Source: Sapria himalayana (Eukaryota > Streptophyta > Magnoliopsida > Malpighiales > Rafflesiaceae). Taken from it: a stretch of DNA of 64,000 nucleotides. Position 1 is the first letter of the stretch. The number at the start of each line of letters is the position of its first letter. Positions 63,031 through 64,000 of this stretch are shown piece after piece. A program made the translations under genes and the position numbers. The stretch covers positions 144,352 through 208,351 of the forward strand of contig JAREIK010000763.1 in NCBI GenBank assembly GCA_029783825.1. The letters are read 5' to 3'. A model generated the notes under the pieces. That model did no database searches, was not told where the DNA came from, and saw nothing but the letters and a program-made list of their open reading frames with translations.

Positions 63031-64000
63031 GTATATCTATCTATTTATTTATATGTCTATCTATTTGTCTATCTATCTGTCAATATGTCTATCTATTTAT
63101 TTATCTATCTACCTATCTAATTATCAATCAATCAATCTGTCTATCTATTTGTGTGTGTGTGTGTGTGTGTCTATCTAAATGACTATCTATTTGTTTATCT
63201 TTCTATCTATTTTTGTGTCTATCTATCTATCTATCTTTTTGCCTATATATATGTCTCAAAATCAATCTGTCTATCTATCTATTTATCGGTCTACCTATCT
63301 ATTGATATATCTATCTATGCATTTATCTAATTGTAAATATATTCCATATGTCTATCTATCTTTATATCTATTTTTCAATCTATTCAATTATTAATCTATA
63401 TATCTATCTATATGTCTATCTATCCGACTATCTATCTTTTTATTTACTTGTCTATCTATCTGTCTATTTATTATCTATCTATCTATCTATCCATCTATCT
63501 TTCTAAGTATTTATCTGTCTATTTATTTGTCTATCTATATGTATGTATTTATAATAATCTCTCTATCTATATGTTTATCTATATGTCTATCTATATGTCT
63601 ATATATGTGTTTATCAATCTCTCTATCAATCTATTTATCAATATCACTATCTAACTATCTATTTATCTAATAATTTATCTTTCTATCTATAAATATTCTA
63701 TCTTTCTAACTAACTATCTATCTATTTATTAATATTTCTATCTATCTATCTATTTATCTCTATATCTCTCTATCTATCTTTCTGTTAGTCTATTTTTCTA
63801 TCTATCTATTTGTCTGTCTCTCTATCTGTTTATCAGCCTACATATCTATTTATATATCTTCTTGTCTATCTATCTATTTATCTATCTATCTATCTTTCTT
63901 TCTATTGATCTATCTAACTGACTATCTATTTGTCAATCTATTTATTTATTTATTTATCTATTTATTTATTTATCAATATATCGATATATCTCTCTATCTA
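61682..64000. repeat. degenerate TCTA satellite array running off the window
   Basis: At least 2.3 kb of imperfect TCTA units. A block of roughly 50-60 bp containing TCAATATAACTATCTGTATA is duplicated near 61739-61855. It has a (TA)n run at 62985-63028 and a GT run near 63150-63170. It was contiguous with 55637-58117 before LINE-2 inserted. Confidence 0.97.

Overview
The window reads as AT-rich, gene-poor heterochromatin from the nuclear genome of a flowering plant. The evidence is plant-type CACTA (En/Spm) transposons with TNP2 and PTTA-type genes, an L1-type LINE whose ORF1 carries a DUF4283 domain plus zinc knuckle, a second LINE with an RNase H domain, a plant hAT element, and fragments of plant host genes (an ADP-ribosylation factor and an EDR2-like protein). 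The species cannot be named from sequence alone. I see no intact host gene, no tRNA or rRNA gene and no CRISPR array. Nothing in the window is clearly functional today except possibly parts of one LINE.

About 17 kb, roughly a quarter of the window, is a degenerate tetranucleotide satellite. It reads TCTA on the + strand in most blocks (6.4-9.0, 27.3-29.3, 35.3-37.5, 41.6-42.2, 55.6-58.1 and 61.7-64.0 kb) and GATA (TAGA) in two blocks (2.1-6.1 and 46.1-47.0 kb). (TCTA)n has no stop codon in any forward frame, so these blocks give long meaningless open frames of Tyr-Leu-Ser-Ile repeats.

Layout: 0-2.1 kb, 3' remnant of a CACTA element (copy C) carrying a small hAT-like insertion; 2.1-9.0 kb, a GATA array and a TCTA array in opposite orientation around a 0.25 kb CACTA end (copy D); 9.0-11.0 kb, unannotated DNA, a dyad-bearing minisatellite and a likely LTR; 11.0-27.3 kb, a large decayed CACTA element (copy A) with subterminal repeats, an ARF1 retrocopy flanked by 17-bp direct repeats, TNP2 and PTTA pseudogenes; 27.3-42.2 kb, one TCTA array split by a nearly complete 6.0 kb LINE (16-bp target duplication) and a 4.1 kb hAT element (8-bp target duplication); 42.2-46.1 kb, an EDR2-like exon fragment followed by a CACTA deletion derivative (copy B); 46.1-47.0 kb, a GATA array; 47.0-55.6 kb, a minus-strand CACTA element (copy E) with TNP2 and PTTA pseudogenes; 55.6-64 kb, a TCTA array split by a 5'-truncated LINE with RNase H.

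The main structural theme is nesting of transposons and satellite. Four CACTA right ends abut GATA/TCTA arrays directly, and two LINEs and a hAT lie inside such arrays. The CACTA copies A, B, C and E are relatives, as shared internal and 3' sequence demonstrates. All statements about homology come from reading and comparing sequence by eye; no database search was run.
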